Shown: positions 12,031 through 23,504 of the stretch, one piece after another
Layout: each line of letters begins with the position of its first letter
How positions within the stretch are numbered: the stretch's first letter is position 1
Source of the DNA: Euphorbia lathyris
Lineage: Eukaryota > Streptophyta > Magnoliopsida > Malpighiales > Euphorbiaceae
NCBI RefSeq assembly: GCF_963576675.1
Contig: NC_088913.1
Span: 88,287,001 to 88,351,000 of the forward strand
DNA length: 64,000 nt
Direction of reading: 5' to 3'
Notes under the pieces: model-generated
The model's database searches: none
The model's input: the letters and a program-made list of their open reading frames with translations, nothing else
What the model was told of the DNA's origin: nothing
Program-made: the position numbers and the translations under genes

Positions 12031-12426
12031 TCAATGGTGGAGCCAGTAATTTAAATTTGAGGGGCTAATTTTACTCGTGCAGTTGAGGCTAAATTTTCAA
12101 AAAAAAAATTAGCCTCCAACGCATTAAAATTGTAAAAATGTTATCATTTTTTAGAAACTACCATTGAACTTATAGAAAATTAAATATGTTTACTTTTTTT
12201 TAATGGAAAAAACATAATAAAAATGAATTCAAAAGTCTTATCAAAATAAAGAGTCTATTTAAATTAATTAATAATGGTAACATTTTTTATAATTATTTAA
12301 AAATAAAGTTAAAATAAATATAAAAACTTTCAAAAAGAAAATGAGGTTGAACTTCAACATAGGACTTCTCAAATAGATCTTTAAGACATGTAATTACCCT
12401 CGAGCCCTGGGCTGGCTCCGCCCCTA
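12031..12426. mobile_element. hAT-type MITE with 8-bp target duplication
   Basis: 396 bp. The right end is CTGGCTCCGCCCCTA and the left end TCAATGGTGGAGCCAG. It is flanked by an exact 8-bp repeat CCTGTCAT (12023-12030 and 12427-12434), as expected for hAT insertion. No transposase. Confidence 0.8.
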
Positions 12427-12434
12427 CCTGTCAT

Positions 12435-12570
12435 GATCAACGAGATCTTTAGTAAGCTGGATAGCCGAAGTATTATCACAGTACAGTTATGTAGGATAAG
12501 GAATAGAGATAGGCCAAATCAGTAAGGAGATAGGATATCCATTTAAGCTCGCATGAAGTAGTTGCGGAAC
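12435..12570 (-). pseudogene. Copia RNase H fragment
   Basis: The minus strand reads ATTSCELKWISYLLTDL and, after a frame change, DNTSAIQLTKDLVDH, the conserved end of the copia RNase H domain (CELKW ... DNTSAI). Nothing else of the element is recognisable nearby. The hAT MITE at 12031-12426 inserted next to it, and the sequence just before that MITE may be its continuation. Confidence 0.55.
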
Positions 12571-12676
12571 ACAAACATACAAGCATCAATGTTCCTAAAA
12601 ACAGACGTAAAAACACAAAACATTGTGGATAAGATATCATTCTGAAAAATGAAAAAGAGTCATGCATCGTTTGAGA

Positions 12677-13149
12677 CATAGTTGTTAAATGCGTAAGGCA
12701 CACTAAGACGCTAAAGGAAAGAAAAAACACATATGACCACAAACAAAAACAAAGCAAGACCACATAAAAACATAATACTAAATGTCAAAAACACCAAGTT
12801 AAGTTCATACTTACGTCTCTTGATTTTTTTTATTTAGTACACCCTTGTGGTGGGATCCCTCCCCGGACCCTCGCTCAGTAGGGAGGCGTAGTGCACCGGG
12901 CCGCCCCTTAGATCACTAGTTAAGATTAAGTTTATTTAAATTAGATCAGTGGTTGAGATTAATCAACCATTTGTCTTATACAAAACGGTAAAAAAAATAG
13001 TGAAAACAGTATAGGTTACTGAGGCGTGCCTTGGCTCAGGCTCCGAATCAACGTGCACAAAGCGAGAGCCTTTTTAAACTGCACCTCACCCTGTGCAATC
13101 AAGGCTCACTACCTTGAGCCTTCCGCAAAGCGCCCCTTTAACAACTATG
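12677..13149. mobile_element. hAT-like element containing a SINE piece
   Basis: Inverted ends CATAGTTGTTAAATGCG and AACAACTATG. The interior is GC-richer with repeated GGCTCA / TGAGCC blocks near 13030-13120, a layout common in plant hAT MITEs. Flanking octamers GTTTGAGA and GTTTTAGG agree only partly. Confidence 0.5.
12837..12908 (+). mobile_element. SINE 3' fragment
   Basis: Matches the 3' half of the full SINE at 40953-41139 (GTACACCCTTGTGGTGGGA ... TCGCTCAG ... GTGCACCGGGCCGCCC). The tRNA-like head is missing. Confidence 0.75.
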
Positions 13150-13805
13150 GTTTTAGGCAGATTGAATTTCATACACTGACATTCGTCTTTCCTATATACA
13201 TCTCCTTTTTCTCCCTGCTCTCAGTTTTTTCTTTTTGTAATCCACAACATATAATATGTCCATAAAAAAGAAAGCATAGCTGAGACAAGAATGTTGAGAT
13301 GAATGTGACAATGTAGCTAAGATGACTGGATAGGTAAATCAGTGAATGGGGGCATTTCCAGTATAGATCAACAGCATGCTAGTGCAGAAAACTAACAAAC
13401 TGAGAAGATAGAAGGAATAAAAAGAGTAAAAATAATAGTGTATAGTAACGTGAAAACCCGCATTTGCATCACCGTTTAAAAAAAAAGAATTCAGAACAGT
13501 AAAAATTACCAGTGTAAGCTCCACAGCTAGATTGAAATGAAACTCAGTAGTTGAATTTTAACAGTGGTCTACACTACACAAACAAAAAAAATTGGGTAAT
13601 AGAGTATTTGGTTTTTTCGGTTAAGTTCGGTTTTCAACCGACGCACACCCCTAGTTAACGCACAATGAAATAACATAACCAAATCAACCGACCTTCGGCT
13701 TTTGGCAGGTGGGATCAATCCTCTCCTCTTCTCTAGACTTTTAAACCAATCCCTTAGAAGGGTGCAGCAATGTTATGATCGTTGGTTTTATTGTCTATTT
13801 ATTAT
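13150..13805. other. Spacer with hAT-end-like sequence
   Basis: No gene supported. At about 13610-13653 GGTTTTTTCGGTTAAGTTCG ... CGCACACCCCTA resembles a right end of a hAT element, without a partner. Small ORFs at 13026-13265 and 13339-13524 show no domain. Confidence 0.45.
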
Positions 13806-13808
13806 TTA

Positions 13809-14196
13809 CGGGGCGTTTGGTATTCTATTGGGACAGGGATAGGGATAATGATAAATGGTTGGGGTAAGGATAAAAATATGATAGTCGAGAATTATTATTC
13901 AATATTTGATATGTGTGATAGGGATGGGAATAAAATAATACACTTTACTATTTTAACCTTATTTAAACTGCATAACATTAATTTGAGAGATAAGATGAAC
14001 TTTTCCATCCTATTAAAATCGCAGGAACTTATCCCACCTCCTTATACCACCTCCTCCTGGATATAGTACTTGAGGGATAAGAAATTTATCCCTCATCCAT
14101 CTCACTCTTCTATCTCCCAAACAAACACGAGATAACTTATCTCGTGTTTTTTTTATCCATATCCCACCTCTTATATCCCTTCTCACAAACACCCCG
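13809..14196. mobile_element. PIF/Harbinger-like MITE, copy 2 (inverted)
   Basis: 388 bp with ends CGGGGCGTTTGGTATTC and CACAAACACCCCG, flanked by TTA on both sides (13806-13808, 14197-14199), the trinucleotide target expected for PIF/Harbinger. It is in opposite orientation to copies 1 and 3. The ORF at 13782-14066 is a by-product of the repeat. Confidence 0.8.
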
Positions 14197-14405
14197 TTAG
14201 GAGTTTTTATTATTTAAGTCTTTATTATTTATGAGTCTTTTATTAATTAGGCAGATTTACTTGTTTTTATTATTATTTAGGAGTCTTTTGTTATTTAGGA
14301 GTTTTACTAGGAATATCTTTTAGGAGTTTTATTATTTAGGAATATCTTTAGTATTTATCGGTTAAAATCCTATTTTGGTTTATGTGATCAGGAACCACTG
14401 TACCT

Positions 14406-15100
14406 TTTTTTTTTTTTGATAATAATACTAATATTTCATTAAGTAGTAAAATTGCAAGTACAAGATAAGACCGGTAAGGCATAAAACCTCACATACATAT
14501 AGGCTAAGCCTAATACATAGTCCACTAGGGCAAGAAAATGATTATTAAAAGCAAAAAGGGTCATCAAAGGCACATCGAACATAAACAACAGTTGAAACAT
14601 ATATTTATCATAGCTCCTAATGCGCTGTAAAGCAACTGTAGACCAATCTTCAACATTTGAACCATTCTGAACCTTCGGATCTAAGTCCTTTCTTATGCAA
14701 CCACGTAGATTCATTGATCTACGGATAAGATCTACCGTTTCTGCTCTTGCTAAAACAGAAAAAGTTACAAAAATAAAGATTGTAGCCACCAGATGCAATT
14801 CCAACAGATCTAGAGATCTGATAAGATATAGGATCCAACAAACAAGACCAACACAAACAAAAGGAAAAACAACTACAAAGACGAAAAACAAAGAAAAAAT
14901 AAAATGGTAGGAGGAGCTTCCTTCTTCCTCCTCAACTAGCCTGCAGCAAAAGGAAGAGAGCTAATGGAAGATCGGTAGGTTGGGCTGGGGCAAAGAAGAA
15001 AAAAGAAAAAGAAAGAAGAAAGCGGCGGGAGGCGGCAATAGGAGGCGGTGGTGTATGTAAATCCTAGAGAGAAGGCAGACCTTCTCTCTCTAGGAGGCGG
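14406..15100 (-). mobile_element. Non-autonomous retroelement with 15-bp target duplication
   Basis: Flanked by GGAACCACTGTACCT at 14391-14405 and 15101-15115. A T-run at the plus-strand left end is the minus-strand poly(A) tail, so it was inserted by reverse transcription. The minus-strand 5' end is pyrimidine-rich (CTTTCTTCTTTC-like), resembling a LINE 5' UTR. It carries one 150-codon frame (14439-14891) with a hydrophobic N-terminus and no domain I recognise. No endonuclease or RT. It may be an internally deleted LINE or a retrocopy of a host transcript. Confidence 0.7.
14439..14891 (-). CDS. Unidentified 150-codon frame in the retroelement
   Basis: The predicted protein starts with an aromatic/valine-rich hydrophobic stretch (about residues 1-27), has a second hydrophobic segment (about 33-47) and a central polar region (about 50-95), then hydrophobic C-terminal residues. 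No family recognised. It fills most of an element moved by retrotransposition, so it could be a retrocopied fragment, a LINE ORF remnant, or chance. The opposite-strand frame 14695-14910 overlaps it and looks less protein-like. Confidence 0.25.
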   Translation of the reverse strand: MFFVFVVVFPFVCVGLVCWILYLIRSLDLLELHLVATIFIFVTFSVLARAETVDLIRRSMNLRGCIRKDLDPKVQNGSNVEDWSTVALQRIRSYDKYMFQLLFMFDVPLMTLFAFNNHFLALVDYVLGLAYMYVRFYALPVLSCTCNFTT

Positions 15101-15370
15101 GGAACCACTGTACCTCTTTAAAAGGGGATTTTTCATCGAATAAACTTATGCAAAATTTTAAATCAAAAATATCAGAAAGAGATGATGAACTCTTAAATAA
15201 AAACATCCACCATCGTTTATTGAGTAAATAGTTCCTTCAAAGAGGGCAGAAATACCAACAAAGGAATCGCATCTGATTTCATTGTGGAAAGACCCGTGAC
15301 GAGATCCTATTCGCGGAACCATAACAAGCAACCCTTTACAAAATTCAATAAAAAGACCAAGAACACAACT

Positions 15371-18300
15371 TCAGTTCTTAAAGCTTGAGATGGATATATT
15401 CTCATGACACATAAATGTAAGACTTTCAAATATAAAAAGATTCAAGTGAGCACCTTCAGCTTGCGAAGAGAACCAGTAATTTCTTGTTCTTGAGGAGGGA
15501 GCAGGCTCAAATCTGAAGAAGAAATTTTCTAATTAGTTTTTTCCATGCTTGAGGTAATTAAAAACATTATACAAGCTTGAAATGGTTGAACAAACCCATT
15601 TTAGAAGTTACAGCTTAATAACAGTGAAACCTTGACATAAATGTGTATTTGTTCATATTACTAAATAAGTAACAAAAGAAAAACATTGCAAATTTTTAAG
15701 TGGAACCAAAGGAATTTAAATGCATACTTGTGCTTTTTCCACCGTGCAGCAAAAATTAAATCTACAACAAGCCGACCTATGTCCCTAATGATCAATGGTC
15801 AACTCTCGTCGGATATTGATTGTATCGCAAACCATGCGGTTTCATTCTATGCAGGATTGTTCAGAGCTGATAATACCACGTCACACCTCGGACATATCAG
15901 TTCGGTCATTCCTCAGTCCATTTCAGAGGGGGAAAACGCAAACCTCGTCGCATGCCCTGACGATGAGGAAATCCGCGACACGGTATTTGGTATGAACAAG
16001 GAGAGCGCACCAGGGTCAGATGGTTTCGGTGGTTGTTTCTTCCAAGCTTTTTGGGATGTGATTGGCAAGGATGTCTGCAGCACTGTTAAGGCATTCTTTG
16101 GCACAGGTTATATTTTACCCGGGTTGAACTCTAATCTAATGGCACTTTTGCCAAAGGTTCCCGATGCAACTAACATTGAGAACTTCAGGCCCATTGTAAT
16201 GAGCAACTTCTCTTACAAGATAATCACTAAAATCTTGGCTGGTCGTTTAGCTGGAATTGCAGCTAGAATCATATCTCCTAACCAGTTCGGATTCCTGAAG
16301 GGGCGGAATATTTAGCATTGTATTGCGGCAGCCTCAGAAGGCGTTAATACCTTAGGGAAGAAGACTTATGGTGGAAGCATGGCACTGAAAATAGATATCA
16401 AAAAGGCATTTGACACCCTAGATTGGAACTTCCTGCTCTCGGTTATGGAAGCTTTCGGCTTCTCATTGAAATTCAGGGGCTAGATTCTGAACATCCTCTC
16501 CTCAGCTCGGATTTCCATCTTAGTTAACGGCCAGGCCAAAGGGTTCTTCGGGTGCTCTCGCGGTGTCCGTCAAGGGGATCCCCTCTCTCCTATTCTATTT
16601 GGGATTGTTGAGGATTTTTTCAGCCGCTGGTTAATAAAAATGGAAGAAGATGGCAATTTCGCTCCCATGCCTTACACCCGGAGGTTCAATTTCCCCTCAC
16701 ACCTACTATATGTAGATGACATGCTATTATTCGGTAGAGCTACAATCGAGAATATGGGTTCCATTAAAAGTATCTTTGACTTTTACGGTAACATATCTGG
16801 ATAGAGAGTTAACTGGGAGAAGTCTACCGGTTATTTCAGTCACCATATCAGTGATAGCAGAGTCCGACGGCTTGGGGGAATTTTGGGAATTCGCACGGCC
16901 CCGCCCTCCTTCTCTTATCTGGGGGTCCCTTTATTCACTGGCACGCCTAGAGCTCGTCATCTTGCCCCTATTGCTGATCGGTTCTTAGCCTCGTTCAGTC
17001 GTTGGAAAGGATCCATGCTCTCCTTTGCTGGTCGCCTAACTTTGATAAAATCTTCCGTGACAGGGGCGTTGGTGCACTCCTTTATGGTATATAAGTGGCA
17101 TGCACAACTTATTCAGAGAATTAACCGGAGTGTTAGAAACTTTCTGTGGACTGGCTGCATCGATTCTAGGAAACTGGTTACGGTAGCTTGGGATAAATGC
17201 TGTCAACATCAAAGTTCGGGAGGATTGGGGATTAAAGACTTCCGTCACTTTAACAACGCCCTACTGGGCAAGATCAGTTGGGACCTGATACAAGGGGACT
17301 CGGTAATTATCAGCTTGCTCAAATCACGATTTCTATCTGTTGCAGGCCTTCCAAAACAGGTTATCTCTCCTTCATCGGTTTGGTCCTCATGTCGGGTCTC
17401 CTACAATACCATCCATGCTGATTGTGAATGGTGGATAGGCAAAAACTCGAAGTTGAATTTCTGGACCGACCCCTGGATACGGCCACCAGTGGCGGACCAA
17501 CTGGTTATCCCTAGCAGGGTTCAGCGAAACACTTATCGCTGTGTAGAAGATTTCCTTAATGAGGAATCATGGATAAACTTACAGCACCTGCCGTTACATT
17601 TACAACAACAAATTGAAGCCACTCCTAGGGACCTCAATGATACAAACCGTTGCATATGGCGATGCTCTGAATCCGGAAATTTTGAAACAAGGGCTTTTTA
17701 TTCTGTTCTTCACGGAACTGCCCCGGCTGTCCCCTGGCACCGGTTCATATGGGGCCCACATATTCCCCCTTCGCGTTCGGTCACGTGCTGGAAGCTCATA
17801 CACAATGGGCTAGCAACGCATGATAAACTAATTGACAAGGGTTGGCACTTGGTATCTCGGTGTGAATTGTGTAAGGCCGATGCAGAATCTGCAGATCACA
17901 CCTTCATCCACTGTCAGTTTGCCTCCACGCTGTGGAATCTGTTGGGAAATTTATTCGGCACGCCTGTAAGCCTAACCGGCAATGCAAGGGATTTTTTGGC
18001 TAACCTTATGCTTTACTCTGGTAGTCCACAGGTGCGGACGGTGTGGAATGCAGCAGTCCTCCATGCCATTTGGCTCATATGGCGTTGCAGAAACTTGGCG
18101 ACATTTGAGTCCGAACTCCCTTCAATCCAAAGGACATTTACGAAACTTTGCTCACTGGCACGGGAGTCAAATGCCCTGCGCAAAGGATATTGCAGCAGCA
18201 GCAGAGATGCTGCAATTTTGCATAAATTGCGAGTTGTACCTCGTGCGGTCACTCACCACCGCACAACTTTGGTTAGATGGATCCCCCCACCAGCGAATTG

Positions 18301-21300
18301 GTTAAAAGTCAACACAGACGGCTCGTCAATTAGCCACACCGGTCCGGCAGGAGCAGGCGGAGTATTCAGGAATTCTAGAGGTTTCGCAATTGGCTGTTTC
18401 TCGATTCATATGGGCGCATCTCACGCTTTCTTAGCAGAACTAGCCGCGGTCATCTTCGCCATCGACAGCGCTTGGGAGAGGGGCTGGTTAAAAATCTGGG
18501 TAGAGTGCGACTCGCTGGCTGTCGTTCAGCTCCTGCAGCGTCGGGTCAGAACAGTCCCTTGGGTTATCATGCGTCAATGGATGAAATGCCTACGACAATG
18601 TTCTGTGATGGACGTAGTGGCAACGCACATATACAGAGAGGGTAACCGGACAGCGGATGCCTTGGCTAAACACGGAGTAACAGCCACGGACGTTTGGTGG
18701 TGGAACTCAGCACCAAATTTTTGTAGCTCATTCATTTTTGACGATCTTTGTAACTTAGCACATTTACGATTTCATTAATTCTTTCTCCCTTTGTATTCTT
18801 CTTTTTTTTTTTAATAATATATCGGGTTTGTGTCTTGGTCGGGGGGGTGCCGACCTAGTCGGGATGTCCTCGCCTGGATGCTTTGTCCCAGCCTTCATTT
18901 AAAAAAAATGCATACTTGTGCTTTCCCGAGCATGGTGGACGTATGTTTAGTTTTCTTACTGCTCGTCTTATGTGTTTCTTATGCCTCTCCACATCTTCTT
19001 AAGCTATTTCATCAATGATGTAAGGCCACTGCAACCAAAGAGGAGAGCAAACAATCATTAGATATAAGTCTCACTTCAACAGAAGTTATTATCTTTTAAG
19101 AGTCCCTCTATCTTTCTTCTTGGATTCTGCTAATTTAGTACACAGGCCCATATTACCATGTCCTGCAATTAAATCAACAAATGGGGCTGCCAGGAATCGA
19201 ACCCTAGACCACTTAGTCAAAGTGGCTATGATACCATGTCATGGAAACGTTTGAACTAAAAGCTCAACCTGATAGTTAAAGGTCCACCTCATTAATATCT
19301 GACAATATGCAGCAGATAATAAGTGTGAGCTTTTATGTTTATGTAATGCTTATAACATATAAAATCCTTGTTGCAATAGGAAAGAGGAATCTTACTTTTT
19401 ATCAAGTGCAGTATCCTCATTCTCTGTTACATTATCGGCCTCGAGAAAGTACATCTAATACAACGGCTCATGATTCAAAAATATAGTTCTAGGAAACAAC
19501 CAAAATATAAAAATGCATTAATAAGAAGCAACATCTTCTTCATCAAGCACCAGGTGTTTTGCAGAAACAATTAATAGGACAGGGTGAGGTCCCAACTAGG
19601 AGTGCAAATGACTCTGCCTAGTTCGCAAACTGTTCAAGTTCGGCTTGGTCAAAGTTTGGATCGATTAGGCTTGGCTCAAGCATTAATGAGCCCGAGTCTG
19701 AGCTTCTCTAGGTTCAGCTCGAAAGCTCGTATTATTGATTTTTATTTTTTAATTTAAATACATTTTAATTTTGTAATTTTTTATTAGCTTTTTTAATTAG
19801 TAATTTTGAACCACGCATAAATGTCTGGCCCAAAACTCAATTTGAAACTATATAGTTGTAGACTACATGTTAAATTCGAATTTGTTAGATGCTATATTTG
19901 TTTAATCTTTATTACTTTGTTTAAATTTGTTGTAAATTGTATGTTATATTTATTTTTTGGAATTTAAACTTGGTATTGCTTCTTTAGAAGACTGATTTTA
20001 TATAATAAAATGTTAATAGGTACAACAACAACAACAACAACAACAAAGCCTTAGTCCCGAAATGATTCGGGGTCGGCTAACATGAACCATCATATAAAAC
20101 CGTGAAAATCAAGTCGTGTCAGCGACACAGATTCGCTCCCTCCACTCCGTCCTATCCACTACCATATTTTCCTCAATTCCCAATAAACTCATATCACTCT
20201 CGATCACCCTCCTCCAAGTTTGCTTAGGTCTTCCCCTACCCCTCACCACTACATCCCTTTGCCACTCTTCGGTTCTCCTAACCGGCGCATCAAGCGCTCT
20301 ACGTCTCACATGGCCAAACCACCTTAGTCGGTTTTCTCTCATTTTATTCTCAATAGATGTAACCCCTACTTTTGTCCTAATTATTTCATTACGCACCCGG
20401 TCCTTTCTCGTGTGACCACACATCCATCTCAACATACGCATCTCCGCCACCGACATCTTATGGATGTGGCAGTGTTTCACTGCCCAACACTCCGTACCAT
20501 ATAACAATGCTGGTCTAATTGCCGTCCGGTAGAATTTTCCCTTCAATCTATTAGGCATGCCGGGATCACAAAGGAAACCCGTAGCACTCTTCCACTTCGA
20601 CCAACCAGCTTTAATCCTATGGGCAACATCTCCATCTACTTCTCCATCCATTTGGATAATAGATCCTAAATACCGGAAGCAATCCGAGGCCTGAACAACT
20701 CTCCCATCTAGGGTGATTGTCCCTGCCTCCCTACTCCTACGGCCGCTAAACTTACACTCCAAATATTCTGTCTTACTTCGACTCAACTTAAAGCCTCTAG
20801 ATTCTAGAGTTTGCCTCCATAGTTCCAACTTCATCTCCACTCCTTCTTTCGTCTCATCAACCAACACAATATCATCTGCAAACAGCATGCACCATGGTAT
20901 ACCATCTTGAAGTGAACTTGTTAGTTCATCCATAACGATGGCAAAAAGAAATGGGCTTAGTGCGGAACCTTGATGCACTCCAATCGTAATAGGAAACTCT
21001 TCAGTTTTCCCAACACTAGTACGTACACTCGTGCATACTCCCTCATACATGTCCTTTATGATGTCAATATATTTCCGCGAAATGCCTTTCCTTATCAAGG
21101 CCCACCAAAGTACTTCCCTTGGTACCTTATCATATGCTTTCTCCAAGTCAATGAAAACCATATGCAAGTCTTTCTTCTTATTTCGATAGTGCTCCATTAA
21201 TTGTCTCATTAGATGGATGGCTTCCATAGTTGATCTTCCCGGCATAAAGCCAAACTGGTTTTCCGAGATCTTCACCGTCCTCCTTAGCCTTTGTTCAATC

Positions 21301-23504
21301 ACTCGCTCCCAAAGTTTCATAGTGTGACTCATTAATTTGATTCCCCGATAGTTGGCACAATCTTGGACATCGCCTTTGTTCTTATACAAAGGGATTAAGG
21401 TACTTTTCCTCCATTCTGATGGCATCTTATTGTTTCTCCAAATTTTGTTGAAGAACGTCGTCAACCATTCGATTCCTCTTTCTCCCAAACATCTCCAAAT
21501 CTCAATAGGGATGCCATCAGGTCCTACTGCTTTCTTCAACTTCATCTTACTTAATGCCATTTTGACTTCACCCTTTTGAATTCTCCGCAGGCATTCATGA
21601 TTTATCACATCGTGATGGATACTTATATCTCCAACATCTTGTTGGCGATCTCCATTAAATAAGTCATCAAAATAGGACCTCCATCGTTCCTTGATATCCT
21701 TATCTCCAACTAGGACTTTCTGGTCCACATCCTTCACACATTTAACTTTTCCGAGATCTCGCGTCTTCCTATCTCTCATCCGAGCAATTCTATATATGTC
21801 TCTTTCCCCTTCTTTCGTATCCAATCTTGTATACAGATCCCGATTCACCTTTGCTCTAGCATCTCGTATGACCTTCTTTACTTCCCTTTTAGCCTCTTTG
21901 TATTTTTCGTAGTTCTCGTCACTCCTACATTTCCCCAATAGTTTATAGGATTCTCTCTTACTCTTTACTGCTTGTCGTACTTCTTCTGTCCACCAAGATG
22001 TGTCCTTACCCGGTGGCATGCTACCTTTAGATTCCCCTAGAACTTCCTTCGCTACTTCCCTTATACTATGCTCCATCTTATTCCATATTGAATCTATATC
22101 TGAATCCATATTGCAAGTCCAAATATCTTTTTTGGTCATCTCATCCACAAATTTTTGTTGATTCTCCCCTTGCAATTTCCACCACTTAATCTTAGTCTCT
22201 ACTTGAGGTGTTTGTTTTCTTATACATTTCCTACTTCGAAAATCTAGCACCACTACTCTATGTTGGGTTGTCGTACTCTCACCAGGGATCACCTTACAAT
22301 CAATATAACTCTTTCTCCAAGCACTCCTTACTAAGAAGAAGTCAATTTGGCTCGCATTACCGCCACTCCGATAAGTCACTAAGTGGGATGTTCTCTTCAT
22401 AAACCATGTGTTCATGATACTCAAGTCATAGGCTGATGCGAATTCCAAAATATCATTTCCTGCTTCATTCTTATCTCCAAAACCATACCCTCCATGAACA
22501 CTCTCAAACCCATCTCGCCTAGAACCCACGTGTCCATTGAGATCACCCCCTAGTACCATTTTTTCATCCTAGGAACCTGTTGCACCACTTCCTCTAAGTC
22601 ATCCCAAAAAGCTTGTCTTATAGACACATCTAATCCTATTTGTGGCGCATAAGTATATTCGACGAGCTTCGAGCTCAAGCCGAGCTCCAAAATTCCAGGC
22701 TCGTCGAGCTTCGAGCTCAAGCCGAGCCCGATCTTCGAACTACTCGAGCCGACTCTGTTCCTGTTCGGTCTCGGTTTAGCTCGTTTGCACCCCTAGTCCC
22801 AACTCGATACATTTTCTGCAACGGCTTAGGCCAACAAATCCTAAATTGAAGTTACAAAGAACACAAATTGTTCTTTTTTTTTTAAGAAATGATATAAGAA
22901 TTGGGAATTTTCACAAGTATTTACTATCTCAAGAAATTACCTGATGAGCTTCTGATGGAGGATTATATGAGAGCATCCTGGAGCCGCAACTTCCACTGCT
23001 GGAGTTACTGAAGGTACGCATACCTGTAAATAACATGCGATTTATCAAATTTAAAGAAATAAGCTCATTCAGATGCAATTTAGCAACAATCTATAACTTG
23101 GACTATTAGAAATAATTAAGTACCTTCCTGGTTTTGTTGTCAGAATCACCTGCAATATTATCAAAGAAAACAAAATCAATTATTATCTCTACATAACCAA
23201 ACAAGCTACCATAGCAGAAGCCTCCCAACGGTAGCAAGACCCTAGCATAAAAATATCAAAGCAACATCTTTATCTCAATCTCAAGAAATTACCTAGGCAC
23301 TAAGGACAAGCTCCATCAAAATCGATTGCACATACAATTACCTTGGTATCTTTAGGTTCAGAAACACTCTGGTTTCTCTTAGATTTCTTTTTCTCCTTTT
23401 GATTCGAGGATGGCACTGCTGGAACAAAAGGGTTCTTTTCAAGTATACTATCACAGGGGAGCACCTTCTCTCTGCGTTTCCCAATCTTCGCCTCACAGAA
23501 AGGT
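15371..23504 (-). CDS. Unidentified multi-exon gene with transposon-filled introns (partial)
   Basis: Five minus-strand segments bounded by AG/GT sites join in one open frame: 23504-23342 ([16 protein letters not shown] ... SVSEPKDTK), 23149-23124 (VILTTKPG), 23007-22941 ([20 protein letters not shown]), 19454-19396 ([19 protein letters not shown]) and 15512-15371 ([19 protein letters not shown], stop at 15373-15371). Donors include GTAATT, GTACTT and GTAAG, and codon phase agrees at every junction. The product, about 150 residues, is Lys/Ser-rich and matches no family I know. The third exon must use the acceptor after CCTTCAG, because the alternative at 23023 gives a stop. The 5' exons are not visible and only 480 bases separate it from the NLR stop upstream, so these may instead be spliced 3' exons of the NLR transcript. 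Introns 3 and 4 contain the hAT/RTE and LINE insertions. Confidence 0.45.
15737..18778 (+). pseudogene. LINE ORF2: RT, zf-RVT and RNase H with three TAG stops
   Basis: One uninterrupted frame apart from three stops: 16313-16315, 16481-16483 and 16802-16804, all TAG. Seen in order: RT core ([65 protein letters not shown], catalytic [10 protein letters not shown]), the thumb region, zf-RVT ([18 protein letters not shown]) and RNase H (VNTDGSS ... [11 protein letters not shown] ... [11 protein letters not shown]). No frameshift was found. At the second and third stops homologues carry Trp and Gln (FRG-W-ILNIL, SG-Q-RVNW), so these are probably single C-to-T changes. Cannot make full ORF2 without readthrough. 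Confidence 0.88.
15737..18905 (+). mobile_element. 5'-truncated L1-type LINE
   Basis: Flanked by an exact 19-bp duplication AAATGCATACTTGTGCTTT (15718-15736 and 18906-18924), the mark of target-primed reverse transcription, with a short A-tail at the right. The element begins inside ORF2 after the endonuclease and runs through RT, zf-RVT and RNase H to a 3' UTR containing GCCGACCTAGTCGGGATGTC. It lies in intron 4 of the minus-strand multi-exon gene. Confidence 0.9.
18925..19395. other. Intron sequence of the multi-exon gene
   Basis: Nothing coding seen apart from the 59-base exon at 19396-19454 that follows. A small ORF at 18830-19018 overlaps the LINE 3' UTR and is chance. Confidence 0.45.
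20022..22657 (-). mobile_element. RTE-clade LINE, slightly 5'-truncated
   Basis: The minus strand ends in a (TTG)n tail (20023-20046) preceded by CCCCGAATCATTTCGGGACT, typical of plant RTE elements. The 5' end begins within the endonuclease ([19 protein letters not shown], about 22657-22560) and is cut where the hAT sub-terminal repeats start. A one-base deletion near 22565 separates this piece from the long frame. A LINE target duplication was not resolved. Confidence 0.88.
20109..22559 (-). CDS. RTE LINE endonuclease/reverse transcriptase, 816 codons open
   Basis: The product copies LINE RNA into genomic targets. Seen: C-terminal part of the APE-type endonuclease ([16 protein letters not shown] near residue 1, [20 protein letters not shown]), RT core ([65 protein letters not shown], catalytic [10 protein letters not shown]) and the RTE C-terminal region ([21 protein letters not shown]). 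No internal stop. The natural start is upstream, so the first Met of this frame is not authentic and the endonuclease lacks its N-terminal half. RT residues look intact; autonomous activity is unlikely given the truncation and frameshift. Confidence 0.9.
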   Translation of the reverse strand: MVLGGDLNGHVGSRRDGFESVHGGYGFGDKNEAGNDILEFASAYDLSIMNTWFMKRTSHLVTYRSGGNASQIDFFLVRSAWRKSYIDCKVIPGESTTTQHRVVVLDFRSRKCIRKQTPQVETKIKWWKLQGENQQKFVDEMTKKDIWTCNMDSDIDSIWNKMEHSIREVAKEVLGESKGSMPPGKDTSWWTEEVRQAVKSKRESYKLLGKCRSDENYEKYKEAKREVKKVIRDARAKVNRDLYTRLDTKEGERDIYRIARMRDRKTRDLGKVKCVKDVDQKVLVGDKDIKERWRSYFDDLFNGDRQQDVGDISIHHDVINHECLRRIQKGEVKMALSKMKLKKAVGPDGIPIEIWRCLGERGIEWLTTFFNKIWRNNKMPSEWRKSTLIPLYKNKGDVQDCANYRGIKLMSHTMKLWERVIEQRLRRTVKISENQFGFMPGRSTMEAIHLMRQLMEHYRNKKKDLHMVFIDLEKAYDKVPREVLWWALIRKGISRKYIDIIKDMYEGVCTSVRTSVGKTEEFPITIGVHQGSALSPFLFAIVMDELTSSLQDGIPWCMLFADDIVLVDETKEGVEMKLELWRQTLESRGFKLSRSKTEYLECKFSGRRSREAGTITLDGRVVQASDCFRYLGSIIQMDGEVDGDVAHRIKAGWSKWKSATGFLCDPGMPNRLKGKFYRTAIRPALLYGTECWAVKHCHIHKMSVAEMRMLRWMCGHTRKDRVRNEIIRTKVGVTSIENKMRENRLRWFGHVRRRALDAPVRRTEEWQRDVVVRGRGRPKQTWRRVIESDMSLLGIEENMVVDRTEWRERICVADTT

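Larger units (their letters stand above)
19597..22795. mobile_element. hAT-like element carrying an RTE LINE
   Basis: Ends TAGGAGTGCAAATGA and, reversed, TAGGGGTGCAAACGAGC, flanked by an exact 8-bp duplication GTCCCAAC (19589-19596 and 22796-22803). Without the nested LINE it is about 560 bp and non-autonomous. Sub-terminal sequence is rich in GAGCTTCGAGCTCAAGCC-type repeats (22665-22760), with diverged counterparts near 19620-19730. Sits in intron 3 of the minus-strand multi-exon gene. Confidence 0.85.

Noticed and set aside
5764..13653. One large hAT element from the TAGGAGTG end at 5764 to the CACCCCTA end at 13653
   Set aside because: Flanking octamers do not match and unrelated complete elements lie between.
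14200..14390. LTR-like sequence continuing at 15116-15180
   Set aside because: TTATTATTTAGGAGT phrases and a polyadenylation-like end suggest an LTR, but no partner LTR, primer site or coding region was found.
20109..22559. A host reverse-transcriptase or telomerase-like gene
   Set aside because: RTE C-terminal motifs, (TTG)n tail and truncation at the 5' end mark a LINE.
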